Origin: Argentina anserina
Lineage: Eukaryota > Streptophyta > Magnoliopsida > Rosales > Rosaceae
DNA length: 64,000 nt
Direction of reading: 5' to 3'
NCBI RefSeq assembly: GCF_933775445.1
Contig: NC_065878.1
Coordinates: 4,982,001 to 5,046,000 of the forward strand
Each line of letters opens with the position of its first letter. The first letter of the stretch is position 1. The notes beneath the pieces are model-generated. The model had not been told where the DNA came from, made no database searches, and saw only the letters and a list, made by a program, of their open reading frames with translations. Of the stretch, positions 44,460 to 55,025 are shown piece after piece. The translations under genes and the position numbers were made by a program.

Positions 44460-45874
44460 ATGGGTCGTTTAATCACCGAAGAAGATACCGCCACTCTTAT
44501 ACAGAGATATACAGCGACGACGATTTTGGCGTTGCTGCAGGAAGTGCACACAGCACACTTGTCCTCGTCGGAGAAGATTGACTATGATCAGTTGGTGGCT
44601 AAGACTACAATTGGGATCAGAAACCCTATAGTATCAGATGCTTTGGCGACATTTGGCTTATAGGGAGCCTTTGCCCGACAAAATTGAAGACGGAGCTCGA
44701 CCTACGGATGTGGATAGTGACTACAAATATGAAATCGAAGCTGCTCCTCCTGTTACTGCTGATGCTTCAACTGAGGCCGCAGCATGTGTGAAGGTCCTTA
44801 TGACTTCTGGAATACCGATAAGTGATTCCAGGAAAGGTACAACGACGGTGGATGATCCATGGACAAAAACATACCTAATGGCCAGTCGTCGGAAACATAT
44901 GAACCATCTGCTAGCTTCACCAAAAGGCATAACATTACAGTTCCGGTTTCGACTCGGAAAAACAGAGCCTTCCTCCTGCCATGACAACTACTGCAGCAGC
45001 AAAAGATGAAGGAGATGATGCAAATACTCCATATAGCAATATCATGTCACCTTGGTAGAAAAGAAGAAGGTGGTCAGAGGAGGAGGATTTGAAACTGATG
45101 ACTGGTGTGAAGATATATGGTGAAGGAAATTGGACTAAAATCGTAAAAGCAAACTTCAGAGGGGAAAGAAATGCTAATCAGCTATCTCAGAGATATAGTA
45201 TTCTTAAGAAGCGACCAAAGTTGGGTCTGCGAGAAGAAGGCACACCGTGCAATAAAAAAGAGGAGGATATTCTGAGAGCTCACCAAGCAGTCACCCATTT
45301 TATAGGTAATGGGCAGAAGAGAACACCTATTACAGTGGGGAGTGGTGGAACAATCGTAGAGAGCAATGCTGCTGAAGCAAATGCAAACAGGGAGCCTGGT
45401 GTAACAAATGAAATACGTAACTCTTGGCTGCAAACTACTAGAGCTGAAGGCCTTAATGTACGAAAGACGTCTACGAATCGGATGGGATCATTCAGTCCGA
45501 CTCCAAAAGGTGGAGTTGTGTCCAAGAAAACATTGCCAAAGTCTAATATGGATGCAGATGGCTTAACATCAACTGGGGTTGCTGCTGGGACACCCATTGT
45601 CTCTCAATCAGATGCTCAAGCAAATAACACTAGCACTATTTGTACTAAGCTGGTTGCGACACTGCTACCTTCTACCCACACACCCACACACCCTGCGGGA
45701 TCCTTAAAAGCTGTATCCCAGACAAGTCGGCAAGCTTTAAAGATTGAAACATCCAGGAAAATCACTGGGTTTAAGAGTAGCCTTGGTGCTCAAGTCTTAC
45801 CAGAGCAGGTCCAAACTGGAGCTGGAGTATATCTCTCTGGCAGTGAACAGGTTCAAGAAGGTAAAGTAGAGTAA
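44460..45874 (+). pseudogene. Myb/homeodomain-like (TRF-like) gene copy, frameshifted
   Basis: The start MGRLITEEDTATLIQRYTAT fits the conserved N terminus of plant homeodomain-like proteins with one C-terminal Myb repeat. The frame shifts near 44640 into MLWRHLAYREPLPDKIEDGA, again near 44890 and near 44970, meets an in-frame TAG at 45056-45058, and then runs openly as the Myb repeat: RRRWSEEEDLKLMTGVKIYG, EGNWTKIVKANFRGERNANQ, LSQRYSILKKRPK. It ends at 45874 after a Ser/Thr-rich tail. Such proteins bind DNA, some at telomeric repeats. The region shows no introns, so it may be a retrocopy, although no clear poly(A) tract is seen. Three shifts and a stop argue for a pseudogene. The gypsy LTR ends only about 17 bp before the ATG. 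Confidence 0.7.
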
Positions 45875-46262
45875 CCAAAGTAGAAAGCTGTGGTATAAAA
45901 TTCATTAACGAATGCTCAAAATCCTGCTGCCGGTTAGTGTCCCATGAAGAAATAAGATCATTAGGTGGTATATAGGAGGCAGCCATTAAGGAGTAGTAGG
46001 TAGAGATGGAAGATGGTGGTCAAACATTTTTTTTTGTGATGGTGGTCAGACATAGATAAATTGAGTACATGTAAATGTTTTTAAAATCTCTTGGAAATAA
46101 AACAAAAGGGCGTGATGGATCTTCTTCTGGAATCATGGAAAGTCTTGCGAATTTCAGTTAAGTCCGATCCTACTCAAAATGACTTTCATGTTCAAAACTA
46201 ACTAGAGTCCAATTGCAATGCATAAGATATGTTTGTATGAGGGTACCATACTTGTACACAAT

Positions 46263-46834
46263 GTTCTAAAAAGCGGCCCCTTGTATCGCCTAGGCAGCGC
46301 TTAGGAGTTAGGAGGTGGGTCACCACCATGTTTTTTGCATATTCGGTCATCCGTGGCGTTTGAGAGATTTGGCGGCCGCCTAAGCGGTCCGTAACAATCA
46401 AAATCGGTGGACATTTAGGAAAAAAAATTAAAACACAGTGAAAGTAAAACAATTTCAGGATGAAGATTTTATTTTAGAAGATGAGGAATGAGAAATTGAT
46501 ATTGAGTTTGAATCCGATACCGAAGAAGTTGGTGAAAGATTTGGAGAAAAATAACTTGAGATATTAGTCTTTCATTTGTTTTACAATTTACCTTTTGTTT
46601 TAATATTTTTATATGCACTTTGAACTTAAGTAATTTTGAGTTTAGACTATTTTGAAAATTAATATTGAGCATTATTAAATATTTTTAATCATATAAATAG
46701 TTTAAATACATGTATAAAAATAAATAAATATTTAATAATTCGAATCCACCTAGGTGCCGTCTAAGAGGACGTCTAGCCGTGTAGGCGTTAGGAAATAGTT
46801 GTCTACCTACATACTGCCTAACGCTTTTTCGAAC
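46263..46834. mobile_element. Short TIR element, probable hAT-like remnant
   Basis: The termini are GTTCTAAAAAGCG (46263-46275) and the inverse of GTTCGAAAAAGCG (46822-46834), 12 of 13 matching. CGCCTAGGC/GCGCTTAGG phrases follow each end. An acidic frame with breaks in the middle (about 46455-46550, ESDTEEVGERFGE) could be a transposase tail. No clear 8-bp duplication was found at the flanks. Confidence 0.5.
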
Positions 46835-48248
46835 TTTCCTCATACATAAACGAAAAAAACCAATATTTTCTAAGGCAAAAACGAAGACCAAGGCTAGTGC
46901 CTTTACCTTTTGTAGTCATCAACATATAAACACACAATTTGCCATGCTTTCATATACTCCAATTTGTTTGTGTGTATTTCCATACTTCAAATTGTCTCTT
47001 CCATTTTCCTTTCCCACCAGTTTCAGGTTATCATCGACTTCAAACATGTTTCAGGGCTTCTAATAGTGTCTTTTCTGGGTTAACTTTTATCCTACCCCTA
47101 GTATGTGTTGTGTAATAGTAGTCTTTTCTTTGCAAATCATTAAACGAAAAAAGAAACCTTTTAAAGTTTGGGCCTTGCCCATAGAGATAGGGATGAGCAG
47201 ACCAAAAATAAAGGAATGAGCAGACCCCTCTCGTGTTTCTCGCTACACAAGTGTAAAACCCACTGAAAAGCCAGACCAAGCAAGGGTAGAACGGTTGCCA
47301 CTGACTCAGAGGAAGGTAAGGAAGCGACTTTGTGTTTCTTATGGTTTGAGATTTGATTTCTTTGGTACATTGAACTGTTTTGATGTCGATTTTGGGTTGA
47401 CAACGATACTTCATATGATTGGAATTAAAGGAAAAACAATTTGGCTTAGTTGATGTAATTGTAGTTATGGTTATTCTGTTGGGTTCTTCAAAAGGTGTCA
47501 TCTTTGTTTTAAGTATATGTTTAATTAGTTGGGAACTGAGGAAGTGAGGAGAATCAATAAACTAGCTACCAGTTCTGAAGCTTCAGAGTATAGGGTAGCT
47601 TCATGTTCGTAATTATATGTATTTTTTGTTTCAATTTGATATGCTATACCAATTATCGGAATATATGAAAAACTTTGAGGGAAAGGAACGGAATAGAAAC
47701 CAAGTTTGCTGCCCAATCATCTACTTGTCTCTTCTTGGTCAGGTCACGATCGCAAAGGGTTCATGTTTTGCATTACTTCATAATTTTATTTGAGCATTTG
47801 GGGTGGAAATGTTCCTGATATTCGACACGTTTGATGATTCTTGCCGGGTATCTGATATTCTGCAATTTTGGATACTTGAGTTTGACTGAGAACATATTCC
47901 ACTGCCCAATAACTTATTGTTGCAATTTGTCTCTGATGGTCTTTTAGCTTCTTTGTTTTTTTAGAAAGCCAGAGTTCTAGTCATGTATTCATTATAGTAT
48001 GTTTGTCTTGTTTGTATGTGCTTATCTTGAGTATGTTCTTGCCATTTGTTGTAACCATAGTACTATCTACCCACAGATACTAGAGAACACATATCTTCTA
48101 ACTTTCTAAGATATGAAAGCTATTCTTGGGTAGTGGAATCAAGTTACCATAAGGTTTAGGGAGATTTTGTTTATCCCTTAGGCTTCTTGCAGTTGCAGAT
48201 AATCTAGGTGGAGAGAAGGGACAGGAGTGACAGAGACAACAAAGAGAT
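46835..48248. other. Intergenic region upstream of PURH
   Basis: No gene was recognised. A possible 5' untranslated exon ends at a donor near 47313 (GAGGAAG then GTAAGG), but its link to PURH is not demonstrated. Confidence 0.35.
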
Positions 48249-51200
48249 ATGCTTCGTTTGTCTGCTACTGCTGGTGCTCCTGCGGTTACAACATCTAACA
48301 CCAATCTTGTGCTGTTATTCTCCACCAAACTTTTAATTACTGATTCTACTACATTCTCTTCTTTCACGGTACAATCCAATCACAAGCTTTACCTTCATTT
48401 CATATTATTCATAATGTATAAATCTGTCTCTATATATGTATGTTTATTGATATATATCTATCTTTTTAGTGTACAGTCTTGCTCACTGAGGACATCTCGG
48501 CTGCACACCAGTTGTAGACCAATAAAAACGCTGGCTGCCCAAGAAACTCAATCCTCAGCCTCAGCCTCATCCTCAGGTTTCGTTCTTTTTTACTATGCTT
48601 TATGATAAAGAAAAAGAAAAAGAATAAATAATTTTTCACTTTTTTGTTTTGTTTTTAAAATTGTTCTGTTGCTGTTTTTATGGTCTGATGAAGCTTGATT
48701 GTTGGTTCGTGCAACCTTCTTCTTTGTTTCAGGTGACAGGCAGGCTCTGATATCTTTGTCAGACAAAAACAATCTTGCCTTTTTAGGGAATGGGCTTCAA
48801 AGCTTGGGGTAAATTCCGGAGCCTACTTTTTCACCAAAATATTAAAATTCTGCAGTAATTATAAGAGGACATGTCACTTTTTAAATGTCCTTTATAAATT
48901 CAATTTGTGCTCGCGCGTACGTATCACATTGATGTCTCCCCCGTGATGATGATTAGGAGAGTGGACTTCTTTTGTGTTATAAGGCTTTTTTCTCTGTACA
49001 CTATCTTGTTGTTGGGTCTTTAAGCTTTCTGTATTGTTCTGCGGGATGATCGTCTTTATTTAATCTCTTTATGATCTCATCCCTAGTTTGGTTTTAATGG
49101 TTAGCAATATCTGGTTCTCGCCTTAGCACTTTAAAAAAAAAAATTTAGTTGGCCCCTCCTAGTTTGAACCTCTTTGGGAAACTTTACATGATGTTTCATT
49201 AGATTTTAATTTTAACTGTATTTAAATAATGGGAAGTATATGTACTTGACTGACAAGTTTTTCTACATTTTTTTGGACACTAGATATAAAATTGTTTCCA
49301 CTGGAGGAACTGCATCTGCTTTAGAAAGTGCCGGGGTGTTTGTCACTAAAGTTGAAGAACTTACTTGCTTCCCGGAGATAGTAAGCTAGCTGGCACTTTT
49401 CTTGGTTTGTTGTAGAGTATACAGAACTGAGATGTTATCTGCATTATGATTTGCCTCATAATCTGTCTAGATATGTATTGCAGCTCGATGGTCGTGTAAA
49501 AACTTTACACCCCAACATTCATGGGGGTATCCTTGCTAGAAGAGACCAAAAACATCATATGGAAGCTCTTAGTAATCATGTAATCGGTGAGATTTCCTAT
49601 ATGAATGCCTGCATTAACCACTCTTTGTAATGTGAATTCTCTTATAAGTATATTTGGTCACAACATTTTTACAGGTACATTTGATGTAGTTGTGGTGAAT
49701 TTATATCCATTTATGATAAAGTTACTTCAAAGTGAGGAATAGAATTTGAGGATGGAATTGAGAATATAGATATTGGTGGTCCTGCCCTGATTAGAGTGGT
49801 TGCAAAGGTAGTTTATTTAAATCACAAGGATAGCATATTGTTGGTTGTATAAGTTCATAATTCATAATTGTCTTTGCACATGGCACATACAAAACTCTAA
49901 GGTTTGCTCTACGAGTACCTTTTGATATTACCAATGTAATACTACATTGGTGTTGTGATATCTTTATACAATATTTTAAATAAAATATGCCTGTCAAACA
50001 GAATCACAGAGATGTCCTGGTGGTTGTTGATTCAGAAGACTATCCTGCGCTACTAGAATATCTTAAAGCAGACAATGACGTCCAACAATTCCGAAGAAAC
50101 CTTGCGTGGAAGGCTTTCCAACATGTTGCTTCTTATGATTCTGCCATTTCAGAGTGGCTTTGGAGGCAGACTACCAAAGGTACTTTGCTGAGTGACTTAT
50201 ACAGTTAAAAATTGTTCTTGATTCAATTTAATTATGTAGAGATCATAATCAGAATTGAGATACGGCACATGCCAGTTCATTATTAATGAGCATGAACACC
50301 GAATCGACTGACATTCATGAAAATAGAATCATGAGTATTCAGTTGTGTGCAGAGAGAAGGTGGAGTTTGTTCTAATTTCTTGAATGGCAATATGATGCTC
50401 ATAGTAAATATAAATGATTGAGTTAGGTAGGGAGGGACTGGGGGTCGGTCTGAAAACATAATTTCTTTAGGAACACACTCAACTCTTTTGTCTTTGACTT
50501 CTTTTACGATTGCCCACGTAATTGACTTATTTGATTTTTTGAAGATAAATTCCCTTCTAGCTTAATCGTCCCTCTGTTGCTCAAAAGTTCCCTTCGCTAT
50601 GGTGAAATCCTCATCAAAAGGCTGCATTTTATGTTGACAAGAGTCTTTCTGAGGTTAACGCTGGTGGCATTGCAACTGCTATTCAACATCATGGGGAGGT
50701 AAAGGAATCTTGCAGTAACAATTCACTCCACTTCAATTTAAGCTTTGGCAGTGATATTTATGGTATTTTTATTTTGTCGAATACATCATATTAAGATATT
50801 TAATTGATGAGGTTAAATCTGAGTTTTATAATGAATGTTTGTTCAAAATTAGAATATCAGGGTATAAAAAGCACACTAATTAACTACTCTGTGTAATGTT
50901 ACTTGCCGTTATGCAGATTACTGCATATATTGCTGGTGGCTATAAAAAAAGCACACTAATATTACTTGGAATGACCCACTTTTGAATGTTGCTGTGCGAG
51001 AGGTTACAGTTTGCTTAAGAAAAGAGGTATAATACTTGGGGTGGCTATTTTTGGTGGAGAGTTGGACTCTTGATGGAAAAGGTTCACCATGTGATTCTGT
51101 ATGGGAATCAGTAAAATCAGAATTTCGGAGGAGCATTTTTCGGGCTATGCTATTGGCATGGATTGTGGAACTGCTGTGTATAGGAACTCTTTCTTAGCCA

Positions 51201-53008
51201 TTCCAATAGCTGTATAACTTGCATTACTCTGATGTGTGGCTTTTTTGTATTTCCTGTCGAATCTATGAATGTCATATAAGTTCCTTTTTTTTTTGTTGGG
51301 TAGGAAGAATCCACTCTGTGGATAAATGTTGAATTTGATGGTTAGCGGGGATGGTGACGCTTGATCTTCATAAATGAACCTTCTTTCTATGCAATACATA
51401 TGTTCTTATCTCATATATGTTCTTTTTAACTGTAATTTTTTCCTGCAGGAAATGTCATATAATAACTATTTAGATGCTGATGCGGCTTGGAATTGTGTGT
51501 CAGAGTTCAGGAGTCCTACCTGTGTTATTGTAAAGCATACAAATCCTTGTGGTGTAGCATCACGTGATGATATACGTGAAGCATACATGCTTGCTGTCAA
51601 AGCAGATCCAGTGAGTGGATTTGGTGGCATTGTAGCTTTCAACATAGAGGTTGACGAGGTAAGTTTCAGATTGCAGGGCTTGACATAGATGCATAGATTG
51701 TATAGATGATACGTGACTTATTTTTTGGTATGGTCTTCCTAAAATATTGGTTCACCAAGCTTGTGGAACTGGATTGAAAATAAAATTATGGCTCTCCTTT
51801 TCTGCCACACTAAATTGATAAAAAGAAACGGCTAAGGTGCACCTCAATCGAACCACAAACTTGTACCAGTTGCACGCGCTTATACCAAGGGCTAAATCTA
51901 TTTATGTGCAATGAAAAAAATGAAAATGTGTTGTCTGTGCAATGGATAACTTGAATGCAAACTTGCTCCAGTACAAAAAGTTGGTATGCACTGAGAAGTT
52001 GAATCTTAGTATTATTACCTGATATGCTGCATCCTTTATTTTCTATAATAATATTTTTCTTTGTTTGTAGGATATTGCTAAAGAAATCCGAGAGTTTAGA
52101 AGTCCAACAGATGGTGACACTCGGATGTTTAAGTATTCAAAGAAAGGGCTTGAAATCCTTCGTGGAAAATCAAAGACTCTAAGGATCCTTGAGGCAAGTA
52201 AAAATGAGAAAGGAAAACTTTCTCTAAGACAGGTTGGTGGTGGGTGGTTAGCCCAGGACTCGGACGATTTGACTCCCCAAGATATCCAGTTTAATGTTGT
52301 GTCTAAGAAGTGTCCACAAGAACATGAGCTCAGTGATGTAGAGTTCGCATGGTTGTGTGTCAAACATGTCAAAAGCAATGCCATAGTAATTGCAAAGGTA
52401 GTCATTCTTTGTTTTTACCCTAACCCTTCATCCTGTTCGGTCTTGTACTAAAGAAAATTTAGGTCCTTGAAATATCTAATTGTTGGAATTTGGAAAGAAT
52501 AACTGCATGTTGGGCATGGGAAGTGGACAGCCGAACCGTCTGGAGAGTTTAAGAATAGCATTGAAGAAAGCAGGAGAGGAGGTCAAGGGCGCAGCTATGG
52601 CTAGCGATGCCTTCTTCCCATTCGGTAATTTTCATTTCTCAGTAGTCTTTTTATGTATGCTTAATATAACACAATTTTTTAAAAATATATTTATGGGGTT
52701 CAACCAAGTAAAAGGATAATTAAACAAATAGAAGCAAAAAATCATGCAATGGTCGAATTGTTGTATACTGCAATATCTACTGAGAGCAATTATGCTAAAC
52801 TGAAAATAGATGTCAGAACCTGTAAATTAATGTGAACAATAACTGTTTACACGTAGCTTGGAAAGATGCCGTGGAAGAAGCATGTGAAAGTGGAGTTAGT
52901 GTTATTGCAGAACCTGGTGGCAGTATAAGAGACGGAGATGCTATAGATTGCTGCAACAAGTATGACGTTTCACTTATTTTTACTAATGTGAGGCACTTCA
53001 GGCATTAA
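48249..53008 (+). pseudogene. PURH: Bifunctional AICAR formyltransferase/IMP cyclohydrolase gene, 12 exons with frame lesions
   Basis: The last two steps of de novo purine synthesis, plastid-targeted in plants. Exons: 48249-48368, 48477-48576, 48733-48808, 49284-49380, 49484-49586, 49675-49807, 50002-50179, 50545-50698, 51449-51658, 52071-52397, 52498-52624, 52857-53008. Exons 1-2 encode a Ser/Thr-rich transit-peptide-like leader. The IMP cyclohydrolase half includes [35 protein letters not shown] and GGPALIRVVAK. The formyltransferase half includes [54 protein letters not shown] and the terminal VRHFRH. Phases agree at every junction except for lesions: net -1 nt in exon 6 (near 49710-49740) and -1 nt in exon 8 (near 50604). 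Exon 10 lacks seven usual codons between RMF and KYSKKG. Both -1 changes lie in short homopolymers, so sequencing error is possible; otherwise it is a recent pseudogene. Confidence 0.88.
50930..51180 (+). other. Unexplained coding-like stretch in PURH intron 8
   Basis: A block after an acceptor-like TGCAG (ITAYIAGGYKKSTLILLG in one frame) and a second one (SEFRRSIFRAMLLAWIV) read like exon remnants, but neither fits PURH nor a family I recognise. The phrase TATAAAAA(A)GCACACTAAT occurs twice nearby (50864 and 50941), suggesting a small local duplication. Confidence 0.25.
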
Positions 53009-54470
53009 TTTCAGATTCTTTTTTTTTCACTTACATCCCACCACCATCGCTTAGAGCTCAGAATCTATTTTCTTCGGATCAGTAGGTATTTTTTTCTTCT
53101 CAGCTGTATGATGCATGTATTTTTTTATGCCGACTGGCTAATGTTGATAACTATATGATCCATTTATCTGAAGTTAAGGAAGCTTCATTTCCATTTGTAG
53201 AAATATACTGATCAATAACTGTCACTACCAAACCATTAAACTTCAGCCACGGAGCAATTTTGATCACCTTCACTACTGAAAAAAAATGCTCTTCAGTTGT
53301 TTGCCATGGTGTCTTGGTAACATGTGACCATTTCTTAATACCTTGTATTTTGTTGAGGTTGTTAAGAACAAGGTAGGCTGTTAAAGATTGTGAACTGTAT
53401 CAGTTCGAGATTCCTCGTCTGTGGAAATGCACTACTGAAGAGAAGGAGAAAGAGAAATAAGTGAAGCGTGGAAGTAGAAATAAGTGAGGATAGGGTGAAA
53501 GTGACGATCTTAAGCTTGCGGGTTTTTTTGTTTGTTTTTCTTTTGTTTGCTGTCTAGGGGTAGGGCTAGGGCTAAGTCGAAATTGTGGGCAGATGGAGAA
53601 GAGAGAGAGCTAAGGAAGGAAAAGAATAATTCCACTGGATGATTTGCACGGTGACTGGTAGGTAACCAGAATAGGCATGTACATAGGATAATAAGATTGG
53701 GATAAGTAGAATGAAATCCTGGTCGTATACTCGGATTCTGAATCTAGTGACAGTGATGATGAAGAGGAGGAAGATGAAGGTGAGTAATCAGATGCAAATG
53801 ATGAAGCTGAGGTTAATGATGAAGAGCAAGGAGAGGAAGGTGTTAGCTAGGGCTGACCACCCATTTAGAGGGTATGTAGTCCTAGAGAATCATGGTCTCA
53901 TTACTTTGCTAATGGGATTGAGAGGAAAATAGGAAAGCAGCCGAAGCTAATGGAGCTTCAAATTCTGCATAAAGATGCATAGGATTCTCTGGTAGAAGCA
54001 GAGAATCTAGAAGACCATGATTTTGCATGCGTTAGAAATCACAAGCAAAACAGTAAAAGGAAGAAGTCACATGCATAACAGTAACAACGAGAGCAATCAC
54101 ACTTACAAATGGTAAGCATATGTAGTAACATTTGAGCAATTCCTTTAGTTCTATTAAAAAAAAGCTGGGTCCTTTTGAACCAAAATTGCTGGTTTTAGAC
54201 TTCTAATTTCTATTTTCTTTTTAGTTGTAGCTTTGGTGATGTAATAACTATGGTGATGTAGTAGCACACCAAATTTACTGAAAATTCCACTCACCAAACT
54301 AAATGGTACAAACTTAAGTCAAAATGGGAACCCATTGATGTCACATTTATTGTCACCCCATTTTATTACCCACCCTAAAATGGGTTTCACTATATTCGAC
54401 CACTGTCAATTCCAGACAGTAAAACTTACCCAAAAGACGTAACAAAGTAAAAAGTTTGCTTTCCATATTC
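53009..54470. other. Intergenic region between PURH and SUVH
   Basis: PURH 3' untranslated sequence at the left. Around 53725-53850 a Ser/Asp/Glu-rich frame (VYSDSESSDSDDEEEEDEGE, then stop, then DANDEAEVNDEEQGEEG) looks like a decayed acidic coding fragment. No intact gene. Confidence 0.35.
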
Positions 54471-54473
54471 CCC

Positions 54474-54480
54474 TATATAA
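54474..54480 (+). promoter_or_regulatory. TATA box of the SUVH gene
   Basis: TATATAA in CCCTATATAAAAGGG, placed about 30 bp before a likely start region at 54505-54515 and ahead of the spliced leader. Confidence 0.65.
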
Positions 54481-54596
54481 AAGGGCTTTGTTTACAGAGT
54501 GACCAAACATTTAGCAACAAAGACCGGAACTGAGCTAACTGCGCTCTCTCTCTTGGAAGACTCCAAGGCCCAGTAATCGATGAACACAGCAAACAG

Positions 54597-54848
54597 GTAA
54601 TGATCTATTTCTTTTCTTGTTCTTCTCCAACTGGATATTCTCTTGCATGTTGAATCTGGCTGCTGTTTATGTTTCAGATACTATTAACGCTTCTTTGTTC
54701 TCTGACCAAGTGCCCCTTTGATGCATGTTTCCCGTGTTTTCTAGATCTCGTTATCTCTAGATTTTCTGTTCAGTTTTGATTCCTGTCTTCAAATTATGTT
54801 TCTTTTTTTTGAATAAGTGGTAGCTCAGACTGCAATCTTTTCATGCAG
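54597..54848 (+). other. Intron in the 5' untranslated region of the SUVH gene
   Basis: Donor AACAG|GTAATG at 54597 and acceptor TTTTCATGCAG ending 54848, with a pyrimidine-rich tract. A leader intron ahead of an intronless coding region is usual for this SUVH group. Short uORFs lie in the spliced leader: one begins at 54580 and crosses the junction, others run 54855-54896 and 54920-54967. Confidence 0.65.
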
Positions 54849-55025
54849 AGAAACATGTCTTCAGCAGAAATGAAAGCTATGTCTTTGATGATCTAGTTGA
54901 GAACCTGGGATCTAGAGGAATGTTCAGGACCCAAGAAATGGGCATTTTGGGTTTGTGGGAGGAGTGAGGAAAAAGTCAAAATTTTGTGTTGGTTTTTGTT
55001 GTGAACTGAAGGGTTTTGTGTGATT

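Noticed and set aside
47040..47501. A 153-codon minus-strand frame
   Set aside because: No recognised domain, and it overlaps the likely PURH upstream region on the other strand. Considered chance.
55020..55025. SUVH start two codons upstream of the ATG
   Set aside because: The upstream codon is GTG, and the ATG at 55026 matches the conserved family N terminus.
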